A stretch of 64,000 nt of DNA from Streptomyces sp. NBC_01314 (lineage in GTDB: Bacteria > Actinomycetota > Actinomycetes > Streptomycetales > Streptomycetaceae): contig NZ_CP108394.1 of assembly GCF_041435215.1 (NCBI RefSeq), forward strand, positions 9,796,001-9,860,000. Reading direction: 5' to 3'. Of the stretch, positions 25,121 to 33,540 are shown in pieces. Every line of letters begins with the position of its first letter. The stretch's first letter is position 1. The notes under the pieces are model-generated. The model made no database searches, was not told the origin of the DNA, and saw nothing but the letters and a program-made list of their open reading frames with translations. Position numbers and translations under genes: made by a program.

Positions 25121-26116
25121 ATGAGAGCGTTCGTCGTCACCAAGTACAAGGAGCCGCTGCAGGAGGCGGACGTCCCCGAGCCCACCGTGGGGGAGCACGA
25201 CGTACTCGTCCGGGTGGAGGCCGCCGGACTGAACCCGCTGGATGAGAAGATCCGCGCCGGTGAGTTCAAGCAGATCCTGCCCTACAAGCTGCCGCTGATC
25301 CTGGGCAACGACGTCGCGGGCACCGTCATCGGCGTCGGGACGGAAGTTCGCGGCTTCAAACCCGGAGACGAGGTCTACGCCCGGCCCGACCAGGACCGCA
25401 TCGGCACGTTCGCCGAGCGCATCGCCGTCGCGGAGAGCGACCTGGCGCTCAAGCCCGCCTCGATCAGCATGGAAGAGGCGGGCTCGCTGCCCCTGGTGGC
25501 GCTCACGGCGTGGCAGGCGCTGGTGGAGCGCGGGAGGGTGCGGCCCGGGCAGAAGGTTCTCATCCACGCCGGCGCCGGCGGGGTCGGTTCGATCGCGATT
25601 CAGCTCGCCGCGCACCTCGGTGCGAGCGTCGCCACGACCGCCAGCGGTTCCAACGCGGACTTCGTGCGCGCGCTCGGCGCGGACACGGTGATCGATTACC
25701 GCACCCAGGACTTCGAGCAGCTCCTGACCGGCTACGACCTGGTGTTGGACAGCCTCGGTGGGGAGACTCTCGAGAAGTCCCTGCGGGTGCTCAAGCCCGG
25801 CGGCAAAGCCCTTGGGATCTCCGGTCCCCCGGACCCCGCGTTCGCCCGCGAGGCCGGCCTGAACCCGCTGCTGCGCCTGGCGGTCGCAGGCCTGAGCGGC
25901 AAGATCCGCAGGCAGGCCAAGAAGCTCGGCGTGACGTATGAGTTCCTGCTCATGCGCGCCAGCGGCGACCAGCTCCGCCAGATCACCACCCTCATCGACC
26001 AGGGCGTGGTGCGCCCGGTCGTGGGAAAGGTGTTCGGCTTCGACCAGACCCCGCAGGCGCTGCAGTCCCTGGCCCAGGGTGGCATCCGCGGCAAGGCCGT
26101 CATCGGCAACAGCTGA
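25121..26116 (+). CDS. NADP-dependent quinone-oxidoreductase-like MDR enzyme
   Basis: A 331-residue medium-chain dehydrogenase without zinc ligands. N-terminal GroES-like domain (DVLVRVEAAGLNPLDEKIR, LGNDVAGTVIGVGTEVRGF, GDEVYAR), Rossmann domain from about 130 with LIHAGAGGVGSIAIQLAAHL and GADTVIDYRTQDF, and C-terminal GKVFGFDQTPQALQSL. Such enzymes reduce quinones or alpha,beta-unsaturated carbonyls with NADPH. The ATG at 25121 has AAGGAGAGGCGCCCC upstream. It is divergent from a TetR gene with a strong promoter-operator between them, which suggests inducible detoxification. The next 270 bases hold a decayed enoyl-CoA hydratase. Confidence 0.93.
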   Translation: MRAFVVTKYKEPLQEADVPEPTVGEHDVLVRVEAAGLNPLDEKIRAGEFKQILPYKLPLILGNDVAGTVIGVGTEVRGFKPGDEVYARPDQDRIGTFAERIAVAESDLALKPASISMEEAGSLPLVALTAWQALVERGRVRPGQKVLIHAGAGGVGSIAIQLAAHLGASVATTASGSNADFVRALGADTVIDYRTQDFEQLLTGYDLVLDSLGGETLEKSLRVLKPGGKALGISGPPDPAFAREAGLNPLLRLAVAGLSGKIRRQAKKLGVTYEFLLMRASGDQLRQITTLIDQGVVRPVVGKVFGFDQTPQALQSLAQGGIRGKAVIGNS

Positions 26117-26386
26117 CCCGCCCGCAACCGCGACATCGTCGCCCGGCTCGCCTCCTTCGACCGCACCTCACTCGCCTCGGCCAAAGCCCAGATCAACCGG
26201 GCCTCCCTGCCCCCGGACGCGGACCCGGTCGCCGCCTACGGCGAGTTCGCCCACTCCCTCACCCTCCCCGGATTCCTCGCCCGCGCCGCCGGCACGCAGG
26301 CCATCGTCGAGCAGGCCGGCATCGACTTCGAGTACCGCCTCGGGCACTACATCGGCATCGCCAACCAGCAACGCCGACACCCATCA
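26117..26386 (+). pseudogene. C-terminal remnant of an enoyl-CoA hydratase/isomerase
   Basis: Directly after the stop of the oxidoreductase, in the same frame, comes RNRDIVARLASFDRTSLASA, KAQINRASLPPDADPVAAYG, EFAHSLTLPGFLARAAG then IDFEYRLGHYIGIANQQ, the C-terminal 85 residues of a crotonase-family enzyme. No start codon, no active-site oxyanion-hole region. After NQQ the frame runs on into unrelated sequence. Confidence 0.65.
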
Positions 26387-26487
26387 GAAAGCGAGTACGG
26401 ACGCAGCAGATGCTGCGGCCGTTACTCGTCTGTCGCGGGGCCCACCTGGTTCGTCGTCGTATCCGTGCCCGATGAGGGAGAAGAACA

Positions 26488-26930
26488 ATGGCGCGAAGCC
26501 CTGTCACCACCGAAGACGGCCGACGGATCGGCGCCTCTGTGGACGCGGTGGTGTTCGACGTCTTCGGCGCCGTGGTCGAGCGGCGCCCCAGCATCGAGGG
26601 CCAATTCGAGCGCGTCGCAGCGCCCGTCGGGGAAGTGCTCCGCCGGTCGCTGGACGAACCGGACCGGATGATGCCCGACGAAGTGCTCGCCGAGCACGGC
26701 TTGACCGAATGCACCGACACCGACCAGACCGAACTGGCGGCGCCTGGCACCGCCTGAGCCCGTGGCGCAACAGCCGCGATGGTCTGTCATCACGATGGTG
26801 CCGCGCTGCTGATCTGTCTGCTGCTGGATCGACTGCCGATGTCATCCACGGCTCGACGGCCGCGACGGTGCACGCCTCCTCGACGCCGGCCAATCGTTCG
26901 AACGCCATGGATCACGGGGGCCCGGCGTGA
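26488..26930 (+). pseudogene. Decayed haloacid-dehalogenase-like (HAD) gene
   Basis: From ATG 26488 one frame gives DAVVFDVFGAVVERRPSIEG, the N-terminal HAD motif (normally VVFDVFGTVVDWR) with its Asp nucleophile, then about 40 residues without the expected cap domain. A second frame from about 26745 reads AWHRLSPWRN, as found further along in type II haloacid dehalogenases. The rest is missing or unrecognisable. Internal deletion plus frame shift; unlikely to be functional. Confidence 0.5.
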
Positions 26931-26959
26931 AGAGATCACGTAGGGACCGAAGAGCAGGC

Positions 26960-27673
26960 TCAGGCGTTCGTGCTGGGCAGGTCCGGGTAAAGCGCCTCAA
27001 CCGGGCCGCTCAGAGCCGCCTTGACCTGCGCGGTCAACTCGTCGGCCAGGACCTCGTATTCGTCGGCCTCGACGGCGTCGTAGACCATCGTCACCAGCTG
27101 CGTCGGCGGCATCTTGGGTCCGTCCGCGTGCGCGGCCATACCGGTGTCGACGTAGCCCATGTGCACACCCGTCACGTGGACGCCCATGGGTGCGAACTCG
27201 ATGCGCAGCGAGTTGGTGGCCGACCACAGCGCGGCCTTGGACGCGCTGTAGGCGCCGCCGAAGGCATACCAGCTGGCAACGGAGTGCACGTCGATGAGGA
27301 TCGACCCCTTCCCGGCGGCGAGGATCGGTGCGAAGGCGCGGGCGAGGAAGACTGGTCCGAAGAAGTTCGTCTCCATGTTTGCCCGGATGTCCGCCTCGGT
27401 GACGTCCAGCAGGCTCGCGCTCGGCGGGATGGCGCCCGCGTTGTTGACGAGCACGGTGACATCCGCCGCGGCGGCGACGGCCGCGTCGATCGACGCGCGG
27501 TCGGTGACGTCAAGGGTCAGGGGGACGATGCGTTCATCGTCCCAGGCGCGGGGGGAACGGGCGGTGGCGTAGACCTTGACGGCGCCGCGAGCCAGGGCGT
27601 CGTGGACGAAGTGGGTACCGATACCGCCATTGGCTCCGGTGACGAGGACGACTGCTCCATCGAGAGAGGGCAT
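26960..27673 (-). CDS. Short-chain dehydrogenase/reductase
   Basis: A 237-residue classical SDR. Cofactor motif TGANGGIG at about 12-19, LDVTDR as the adenine-ring contact, LVNNAGA, then catalytic Ser in DVHSVASWY and YSASK as the Tyr/Lys pair; MGYVDTGM follows the active site. The ATG at 27673 has AAGGAACACCA in front. The acceptor-specificity loop does not tell the substrate. It is divergent from a TetR gene across a perfect 12-bp-arm palindrome, and is the second oxidoreductase in this window controlled in that way. Confidence 0.93.
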   Translation of the reverse strand: MPSLDGAVVLVTGANGGIGTHFVHDALARGAVKVYATARSPRAWDDERIVPLTLDVTDRASIDAAVAAAADVTVLVNNAGAIPPSASLLDVTEADIRANMETNFFGPVFLARAFAPILAAGKGSILIDVHSVASWYAFGGAYSASKAALWSATNSLRIEFAPMGVHVTGVHMGYVDTGMAAHADGPKMPPTQLVTMVYDAVEADEYEVLADELTAQVKAALSGPVEALYPDLPSTNA

Positions 27674-27788
27674 TGGTGTTCCTTCTTTCCAGCGGGATGT
27701 GAAGTGCGCGGCTGTGCACGGATGGAGCAGTGGCTCCTCGCCCTGCCGTGGGAGAATGAGCGGAGCTACATTCGAGCCCACACGGTAG

Positions 27789-27816
27789 TGACTGCAATCA
27801 TAACTGATTGCAGTCA
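27789..27816. promoter_or_regulatory. Perfect 12-bp-arm TetR-type operator
   Basis: TGACTGCAATCA-TAAC-TGATTGCAGTCA: arms of 12 bases with no mismatch around a 4-base centre. It lies between the SDR (27673, minus) and the TetR gene (27842, plus), ending 25 bases before the TetR start. The inner part TCA-TAAC-TGA matches the inner part of the palindrome at 24997-25022 (TCA-TAAT-TGA), in line with the similarity of the two regulators. Confidence 0.85.
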
Positions 27817-27841
27817 GAATCTATTCCTGGAGGACACCGCC

Positions 27842-28444
27842 ATGCCTGTTGCCCCCCAGGCGGTCGGACGGCGCGAGCGGAACAAGCAGGACAAGCTCGA
27901 CCGCATTGTCGCTGCCGCCAGTGAGCTGTTCGCCGAACACGGCGTCGATGAGGTCACGACCCAGCAGATCGCCGACAAGGCCGACATCGGCACCGGGACC
28001 CTGTTCCTTTATGCCAAGACCAAGGGCGAACTCCTCCTGCTTGTGCAGAACGCCAAGTACGCCGAAGCGCTCGAGCGGGGCCGGGCGGACGCCGAGACCG
28101 TCCCAGGCGTGCTGGACGCGGTGCTGGCGATCGTCCGGCCGATGGTGGAGTGCAACCGCACCCAGATCGACAACGGACGCACCTACCTGCGAGAGATGGC
28201 CTTCGGCGACCCCGAGGAGCCCCGGCACAGCGCAGCACTCGCCATCGTCGCGCAGGCCGAGGAGGCCATCGCCGCCGCGCTGCGCCGAGACGAGCGGGTC
28301 ACAGAGGGCGACGCCGCGACGCTGGCACACATCGTGTCCGCCGTGATGTTCCTCAGCATGGCGACGAGCGTGAACATCGCCTTGAGCGTCGAGGAGATCG
28401 TGCAGGACATCCGGGGGCAGATCGACGTCCTGCTGCCTCGCTGA
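27842..28444 (+). CDS. TetR-family regulator, paralogue of the regulator at 24349
   Basis: A 200-residue regulator, ATG 27842 preceded by GGAGGACACCGCC. Helix-turn-helix at about 20-65 (LDRIVAAASELFAEHGVDEV, TTQQIADKADIGTGTLFLYA) and a ligand-binding domain (LAIVRPMVECNRTQIDNGRT, EPRHSAALAIVAQAEEAI, AHIVSAVMFLSMATSVNIAL) that aligns with the TetR at 24349 from end to end with no large gaps. It sits 25 bases downstream of a perfect palindrome and should repress itself and the divergent SDR gene. Confidence 0.93.
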   Translation: MPVAPQAVGRRERNKQDKLDRIVAAASELFAEHGVDEVTTQQIADKADIGTGTLFLYAKTKGELLLLVQNAKYAEALERGRADAETVPGVLDAVLAIVRPMVECNRTQIDNGRTYLREMAFGDPEEPRHSAALAIVAQAEEAIAAALRRDERVTEGDAATLAHIVSAVMFLSMATSVNIALSVEEIVQDIRGQIDVLLPR

Positions 28445-28471
28445 AGCGCGGCCCAGCCTCAGGCCCAGGCG

Positions 28472-28578
28472 ATACGGAGCGTACGGCGGCGTGTGTCACG
28501 GCCTCGCGGCGGACGGCCACGGTGATGGGGAGCCGGATGTCGATCTCGTCGGCGAGGAGTCGGCGCAGTTGCGTTCGC
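28472..28578. repeat. 107-bp direct repeat, copy A
   Basis: Matches 29309-29415 at 101 of 107 positions without gaps and in the same orientation. Copy B is the 3' part of the LysR gene at 29253; copy A is an orphan fragment with the same coding sense (minus strand LRRLLADEIDIRLPITVAVR in the LysR frame). The two copies flank the acetyl-CoA synthetase fragment. Confidence 0.85.
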
Positions 28579-28579
28579 G

Positions 28580-29205
28580 CTTTCCGGTCGTCCCTGACGT
28601 GCAGAGGATGTAGAGCGGATCGGTGGCGGCGACGGGAACGCAGTCGGCCGGCGGCGCGGCGGCGACCAGATCGCCCCAGTCGAGATCGTCGGGCTCCAAT
28701 TCGGCGTGTTCCTGCGGGCGTTGCAGGATTACGCTCTTCTGCGGTTTGTGGACGGCGAGTTCGATGGCCTGGTCGAGCAGGGGCTTGTACGCGATGACGC
28801 GCTTGCCCTCGATGCCGCAGGAGGCGGAGACGACCACCTTGGCGGCGGCGGCGTCGATGCGGAGGGCGAGTTCGCGTGGGGCGAAGCCGCCGAAGACGAC
28901 CGAGCGGACCGCGCCGATACGTGCGCAGGCCGGCATCGCGACGACGGCCTCGGGGATCATCGGCATGTAGATGACGACGCGGTCGCCGTGTTCCACGCCG
29001 AGCTGTGCGAGTGCTCCGGCGAAGGCCGCCACCTCGTTCCTGAGCTGTTCGTAGGTGGAGGTGCGGCGGGTGTCGGTCGCGGGTGAGTCGTGGACGAGCG
29101 CGGGCTGTTCGCCTCGGCCGGCTTCGATGTGCCGGTCGAGCGCGTTGAAACAGACGTTGAGCCGCCCGTCGGGAAACCAGCGGTAGAAGGGTGCGCCCGT
29201 GGAGT
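28580..29205 (-). pseudogene. Internal fragment of acetyl/propionyl-CoA synthetase
   Basis: About 205 residues from the N-terminal third of an Acs-type AMP-forming ligase: APFYRWFPDGRLNVCFNALD, GDRVVIYMPMIPEAVVAMPA, VVFGGFAPRELALRI, KPLLDQAIELA, and ending inside the P-loop motif LYILCTSGTTGK. The first 35 or so residues and everything after the P-loop are missing. No start codon precedes the fragment. It is bounded on both sides by copies of LysR 3' sequence, which suggests insertion or a recombination event at that repeat. Confidence 0.8.
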
Positions 29206-29252
29206 TCAGGGCGTGTTGCGGAGGCGGCCGCGATGAAGGATCTCCTTGGCGT

Positions 29253-30233
29253 TCATTCCGACAGCAGTTCGTCGGCCCGGTCGGCGACCTCGTGCCGTAG
29301 AGCGGTCCATACGGCGCGTACGGCGGGGTGCGTCACGGCCTCGCGGCGGACGGCCAGGGTGATGGGGAGCAGGATGTTGATCTCGTCGGCGAGGAGTCGG
29401 CGCAGTTGCGTTCGCTGGGTCAGGAAGGCTGGTAGGACGCCGATGCCCGCCCCCTGCTGGGTGGCTTCGAGTTGGGCGAAGACGTTGGTCGAGGAGAAGG
29501 CGGGGGTCATGCCGGGAAGGTGGCGCTCGATGTCGAGGTCGCCGACCTGCAGCATCGACTCGACGTAGAAGATGAGTGGGTGCTCCCGCAGCTCGGCCAC
29601 CGTCTCCGGTCGGCCGTACTGGGTGAGGTATTCGTCGCAGGCGTAGAGCCCCAGTGTGTAGTCGGTGAGGTGCTCGGTCACCAGGCGACTGCTGGAGGGA
29701 ACGCCGATGACGAGAGCGAGATCGAAACCGGACGGGCGCAGGGCGAGCTGCCGTGTCGCGGTGATGAGTTCGACCTGGAGGCGGGGGTGTCGACGGCGTA
29801 CGCGAACGAGGGCGGGTGTGGCGAAGGCGGTGCCGAAACCGTCGGGCGCGCTGACGCGCACCGTACCGTGCAGGGACGGCGAGTCCTGACCCGCCACGGT
29901 GTCGACGACGCGGTCGATGGCCTCCTCGATCGCGCGTGCGTTCTCCGAGACGGCTCTTCCGATGTCCGTCAGCGTCCACCCTTCCGTGCCGCGCTCGATG
30001 AGGCGCAGGCCGATGCTCTTCTCCAATGCGGCGATGCGGCGTGACACGGTGGTGTGATCCACGCCGAGTGCGTCGGCGGCCGTCACCAGGCGTCCGGTAC
30101 GGGACACCGCGAGCAGGTAGCGCAGATCGTCCGCGCGAAGTCTGCGCGGATCGACGGGGCGATGGGAGCCGGCCGGCCGCGGGGCGGGGTTCTCGTCCGA
30201 GGAGTGGGAGTCGGGGTGGGCGTGGGGATGCAC
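29253..30233 (-). CDS. LysR-family transcriptional regulator
   Basis: About 326 residues. A winged helix-turn-helix near the N-terminus (LRADDLRYLLAVSRTGRLVT, ALGVDHTTVSRRIAALEKSI) is followed by a LysR-type effector domain (LHGTVRVSAPDGFGTAFATP, HPRLQVELITATRQLALRPS, FDLALVIGVP, GAGIGVLPAFL). I took the GTG at 30233; an ATG at 30260 would add nine residues, and neither has a clear ribosome binding site. It is divergent from an iron-containing alcohol dehydrogenase, which it probably regulates. Its 3' part has a second, orphan copy at 28472-28578. Confidence 0.9.
   Translation of the reverse strand: MHPHAHPDSHSSDENPAPRPAGSHRPVDPRRLRADDLRYLLAVSRTGRLVTAADALGVDHTTVSRRIAALEKSIGLRLIERGTEGWTLTDIGRAVSENARAIEEAIDRVVDTVAGQDSPSLHGTVRVSAPDGFGTAFATPALVRVRRRHPRLQVELITATRQLALRPSGFDLALVIGVPSSSRLVTEHLTDYTLGLYACDEYLTQYGRPETVAELREHPLIFYVESMLQVGDLDIERHLPGMTPAFSSTNVFAQLEATQQGAGIGVLPAFLTQRTQLRRLLADEINILLPITLAVRREAVTHPAVRAVWTALRHEVADRADELLSE
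29309..29415. repeat. 107-bp direct repeat, copy B (inside the LysR gene)
   Basis: The in-gene copy of the repeat described at 28472-28578; it encodes the LysR segment around RRLLADEINILLPITLAVRR. Confidence 0.85.
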
Positions 30234-30264
30234 GGTCCGACCGTATCTGCATTTCTGCACAGTG

Positions 30265-30295
30265 GGTGTGCGCTATTGGTGGTTGATTGCACACC
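30265..30295. promoter_or_regulatory. Inverted repeat between LysR and iron-ADH genes
   Basis: GGTGTGC, 17 bases, GCACACC: perfect 7-bp arms in the 128-base divergent region. It could be a LysR binding site, since these proteins bind dyads next to the gene they control. No clear promoter hexamers were found. Confidence 0.4.
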
Positions 30296-30361
30296 GCGCG
30301 GGACCGCACAGTCGGGGCAGTGGGCGTGACATGCCCCGCCGTTCCTGCCGAAAGGGCCGCC

Positions 30362-31522
30362 ATGGTTGCCAGCCTTTCCCTTCCGCGGATCATGCGTGTC
30401 GGCGGCGGCGCCGTCGGCGAGCTGGGTGACGTCGTCGCGGGGCTGGGCCTGCGCCGCCCCCTGTTGGTGACGGACGCGTTCCTTGCCGGGACCGGTGCGG
30501 CGGAACGCGTGATGACGACGCTGAGGAACGCCGGACTGCAGCCGCACCTGTTCGCCCGTACCGTCCCGGATCCGACGACCGACTCGCTCGTCGCGGGCCT
30601 GGCCGTGCTGCGGGAACACGGTGCGGACTCGGTGATCGGGTTCGGCGGCGGCAGCCCGTTGGACACCGCCAAGGCCCTCGGCCTGCTGGGCGTACAAGGC
30701 GGCCGGATGCGGGACTACAAGGCCCCGCACACCAACCTCGGCCCGGCGCTGCCGGTGATCGCGGTTCCGACGACCGCGGGCAGCGGCTCGGAGGCCACCC
30801 AGTTCACCATCATCACCGACAGTGCCACGGACGAGAAAATGCTCTGCCCGGGGCCGGCGTTCCTGCCGGTCGCCGCCATCGTCGACTTCGAACTGACCCT
30901 GTCGATGCCGGCCCGGCTGACCGCCGACACCGGCATCGACGCACTCACCCATGCCGTCGAGGCATACGTGAGCCGCAAGGCCAATCCGTTCGCCGACGGC
31001 CTCGCCCTGAACGCGATCCGGACCATCGGCCGGTACCTCCGCCGCGTCTACGCCGACGGGGAAGACACCGAGGCGCGCGAAGCGATGATGCTCGCCGCGA
31101 CACAGGCCGGCATCGCCTTCTCCAACTCCAGCGTGGCGCTCGTGCACGGCATGAGCCGTCCGATCGGCGCTCACTTCCACGTCGCCCACGGTCTGTCGAA
31201 CGCGATGCTCTTCCCCGCGGTGACGGCGTTCTCCGTGCCCGCCGCCGAGAGCCGGTACGCCGACTGCGCCCGCGCCCTCGGAGCCGCCACCGACGGCGAC
31301 AGTGACGCCTTGGCCGCCGATAAGTTCGTGGAGGCGCTCCGAGCCCTGTGCCAGGATCTTGAGGTGCCCACCCCTCAAGCCCACGGCATCGACAAGGACG
31401 ACTGGTTCCGCCTGTCGCCCCTCATGGCCGAGCAGGCGCTCGCGTCCGGATCCCCGGCCAACAACCCCGTCGTACCCACCGTGGACGAGATCCAGGATCT
31501 CTACGCGCAGATCTACGCCTGA
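30362..31522 (+). CDS. Iron-containing (group III) alcohol dehydrogenase
   Basis: A 386-residue enzyme. N-terminal nucleotide-binding half with GFGGGSPLDTAKA and PTTAGSGSEATQF, C-terminal helical metal-binding half with DALTHAVEAYVSRKANPFAD and the ligand-bearing MSRPIGAHFHVAHGLSNAML. Group III dehydrogenases oxidise or reduce small alcohols and aldehydes with NAD(P), using Fe2+ or another divalent metal. The ATG at 30362 has GAAAGGGCCGCC in front. It is transcribed away from the LysR gene and followed after 64 bases by the remains of a 3-hydroxyisobutyryl-CoA hydrolase, so it may have belonged to a valine or diol degradation operon. Confidence 0.94.
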   Translation: MVASLSLPRIMRVGGGAVGELGDVVAGLGLRRPLLVTDAFLAGTGAAERVMTTLRNAGLQPHLFARTVPDPTTDSLVAGLAVLREHGADSVIGFGGGSPLDTAKALGLLGVQGGRMRDYKAPHTNLGPALPVIAVPTTAGSGSEATQFTIITDSATDEKMLCPGPAFLPVAAIVDFELTLSMPARLTADTGIDALTHAVEAYVSRKANPFADGLALNAIRTIGRYLRRVYADGEDTEAREAMMLAATQAGIAFSNSSVALVHGMSRPIGAHFHVAHGLSNAMLFPAVTAFSVPAAESRYADCARALGAATDGDSDALAADKFVEALRALCQDLEVPTPQAHGIDKDDWFRLSPLMAEQALASGSPANNPVVPTVDEIQDLYAQIYA

Positions 31523-31586
31523 CCGGCGAGTGGGGAACGTGATGTCCACGACAGCAAGTCCGCATGGACGGCGAGGTGACGACCAA

Positions 31587-32090
31587 TGACTGACACCGCA
31601 GCAGTCGAGATTCTCGCCGACGTCCATCGGGGCGTCGGCCGCATCCTGCTGAACCGGCCCAAGGCGCTCAACGCCCTGACGACAGACATGGTCACCGCCA
31701 TCGACGTGTGCTCGCCGCGTGGGAGGACACACCGCTGTCCGCTGTGCTGATCGCCAGTACCAGCACGAAGGCGTTTCTGTGCCGGTGGAGACATCCGTAC
31801 GATCCGCGAGTACAGCCTCGCCGGGGAGGATGCCGAGGCCAGCGAGCGGTTCTTCGCCTCCGAGTACCGGCTCAACGCCCGGATCGCCGAGTATCCGTCC
31901 CGATCGTGTCGCTCATCGATGGTGTGTGCATGGGCGGCGGTCTCGGTCTGTCCGTCCACTGCGGCTTCCGCGTCGTCACCGAGCGCGCGGTGCCGGCGAT
32001 GTCACTGCCGCCAGGCTTCCTGCTCCAGTGTGCCGCGCTCTTCGCGAAGAGTGCGACCAACTTCCTCGCGGACCGATCGCTCCAGCCCAC
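31587..32090 (+). pseudogene. Decayed 3-hydroxyisobutyryl-CoA hydrolase/enoyl-CoA hydratase
   Basis: Starts well: ATG 31587 gives MTDTAAVEILADVHRGVGRI, LLNRPKALNALTTDMVTAID. Then successive frames are needed: LAAWEDTPLSAVLIASTSTK, GGDIRTIREYSLAGEDAEAS, ERFFASEYRLNARIAEYP, and VPIVSLIDGVCMGGGLGLSV then HCGFRVVTERAVPAM. The order and motifs match a crotonase-fold HIBYL-CoA hydrolase of valine catabolism. At least three frame shifts separate the pieces and the C-terminal third is gone. Confidence 0.8.
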
Positions 32091-32129
32091 AGCCGAACCG
32101 GACGATTTCCCCGACCACACGAGCGTGAG

Positions 32130-32657
32130 TTGGACCGGACAACTGTCCGTGCTCACCTCAAGCCACCTTTCTCCTCCCCTCCCCGTTGGCAGGATCCCGC
32201 GATTGTGGGAGCAACCGCAGGCCGCACCACGGGTGTGGAGGTGCTGCGCGACCTACTCGAGCGACGCCTGCCCGCACCGCCCATCGTGGCCGCCCTTGAC
32301 TTCGCCCTCGACGAAGTGGAGGAGAGCCGCGTGGTCTTCGCGCTGGTGCCGGGCGAGGAGCACTGCAACTTCCTCGGCAGTGTGCACGGAGGGGTCTACG
32401 CCACGCTGCTCGACTCGGCGGCCGGCGGGGCGGTCCAGTCGACCTTGCCGCAGGGCACGGCATGCACCTCGCTCGATCTGTCCGTGAAGTTCCTCCGGTC
32501 GAACACGGTGGACACGGGCAAGGTCCGCGCCATCGGTACGGTTGTCAGCAGGGGACGCCAAACTGCTCTCGCGCAGGCCCAGTCGGTCGACGCGAAGGAT
32601 CGTCTCCTCGCCCACGCCACCAGCAGCTGCATGCTCTTTCCACTCCCCACGCCCTGA
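32130..32657 (+). CDS. PaaI-family hotdog thioesterase (start uncertain)
   Basis: The conserved protein runs from RWQDPAIVGATAGRTTGVEV through LLERRLPAPPIVAALDFALD, LGSVHGGVYATLLDSAAGGA to SRGRQTALAQAQSVDAKDRL, a single hotdog domain with the HGG motif typical of PaaI/YigI-type acyl-CoA thioesterases. The RWQDP segment is conserved in relatives, so translation should start before it, but the only in-frame start there is a TTG at 32130; a GTG at 32205 lies after it. The gene directly follows a decayed hydrolase, and its own start may have been lost in the same event. Possibly expressed, possibly 5'-damaged. Confidence 0.7.
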   Translation: MDRTTVRAHLKPPFSSPPRWQDPAIVGATAGRTTGVEVLRDLLERRLPAPPIVAALDFALDEVEESRVVFALVPGEEHCNFLGSVHGGVYATLLDSAAGGAVQSTLPQGTACTSLDLSVKFLRSNTVDTGKVRAIGTVVSRGRQTALAQAQSVDAKDRLLAHATSSCMLFPLPTP

Positions 32658-32808
32658 ACCACGACGGGTGTGTTCACGGCTTGCACCAAGCAGTGCTCCC
32701 GACCACGACCATGACCTCGGCCGACCTGGCGCCGGTGGCAGCAAGGCGGCTCAGCCGGTCGGCGGCGACGTTCTGGTCGCCCGGCGGCGACATCCCGGCG
32801 CGCAGATG

Positions 32809-33489
32809 TCAAAGTGAGGCGCCGGCGCACTGGACGAGTTGCTGCCCGGTGATCGCTCCGCCGTCCGGGCCGAGGAGGAACGCGGTCAGGCCGGCGACCT
32901 CGTCGGGAGAGACGAACCGACCGAGGGGCGGGTGCGCCGGGGGCGTGCGGGCGCGGCCGGGGTCGGACAGCATCGGCGTGTCGGTCGGGCCGGGGGCGAT
33001 CACGTTGACGGTGATGCCGCGGACGGCCAGTTCCGCTGCCCAGGAGCGCGCGAGCGCGGGCAGGGCGGCTTTGGTCGCGGCGTACTGGCTCTTGCCGGGT
33101 ACGCCGGTGGCGGTGCGGCTGCCGACGAGGACCACGCGGGCCCCGTCGGGCAGCCGGTCGGCGAGCGTGTCGACGAGGATCGTGGCGGCGTGGACGTGTA
33201 CCCGCCACATCAACTCGCCGTCGTCGGCGGACAGTTCGCCCAGCGGTGCCGAGCGCTGGAGTCCGGCGGCGTGCACGACGGCGTCGGGGGCGGGTACGCC
33301 GTCGAGGACCCGGACCAGCTCGGTGGGCTCGGACAGATCCGCCGGGAGCCAGGTCAACCCCGGCGCGGGTACCGGACGGCGGCGACTGATCCCGGTGACC
33401 TGCCATCCCTCCCGCAGCAGGCGACCACTGATCGCCTCACCGATTCCCGAGCTGACGCCGGTGACCAGGGCGTGCCGTGTCTCAGACAT
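32809..33489 (-). CDS. Short-chain dehydrogenase/reductase
   Basis: A 226-residue SDR: TGVSSGIG cofactor loop at 10-17, VVHAAGLQ, catalytic Ser in VGSRTATGV, YAATK as the Tyr/Lys pair, and the C-terminal FLLGPDGGAITGQQLVQCAG close to that of 3-oxoacyl-ACP reductase-like sugar dehydrogenases. It lies 51 bases downstream of the DeoR-type regulator on the same strand and is probably part of the sugar-acid island at 33.5-45.2 kb, perhaps oxidising the imported substrate. Substrate unknown. Confidence 0.92.
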   Translation of the reverse strand: MSETRHALVTGVSSGIGEAISGRLLREGWQVTGISRRRPVPAPGLTWLPADLSEPTELVRVLDGVPAPDAVVHAAGLQRSAPLGELSADDGELMWRVHVHAATILVDTLADRLPDGARVVLVGSRTATGVPGKSQYAATKAALPALARSWAAELAVRGITVNVIAPGPTDTPMLSDPGRARTPPAHPPLGRFVSPDEVAGLTAFLLGPDGGAITGQQLVQCAGASL

Positions 33490-33540
33490 GGCACACCCGC
33501 CCGGCCCGCGTGCCGGCGTGCTCGGCGCTCTCCGACAACG

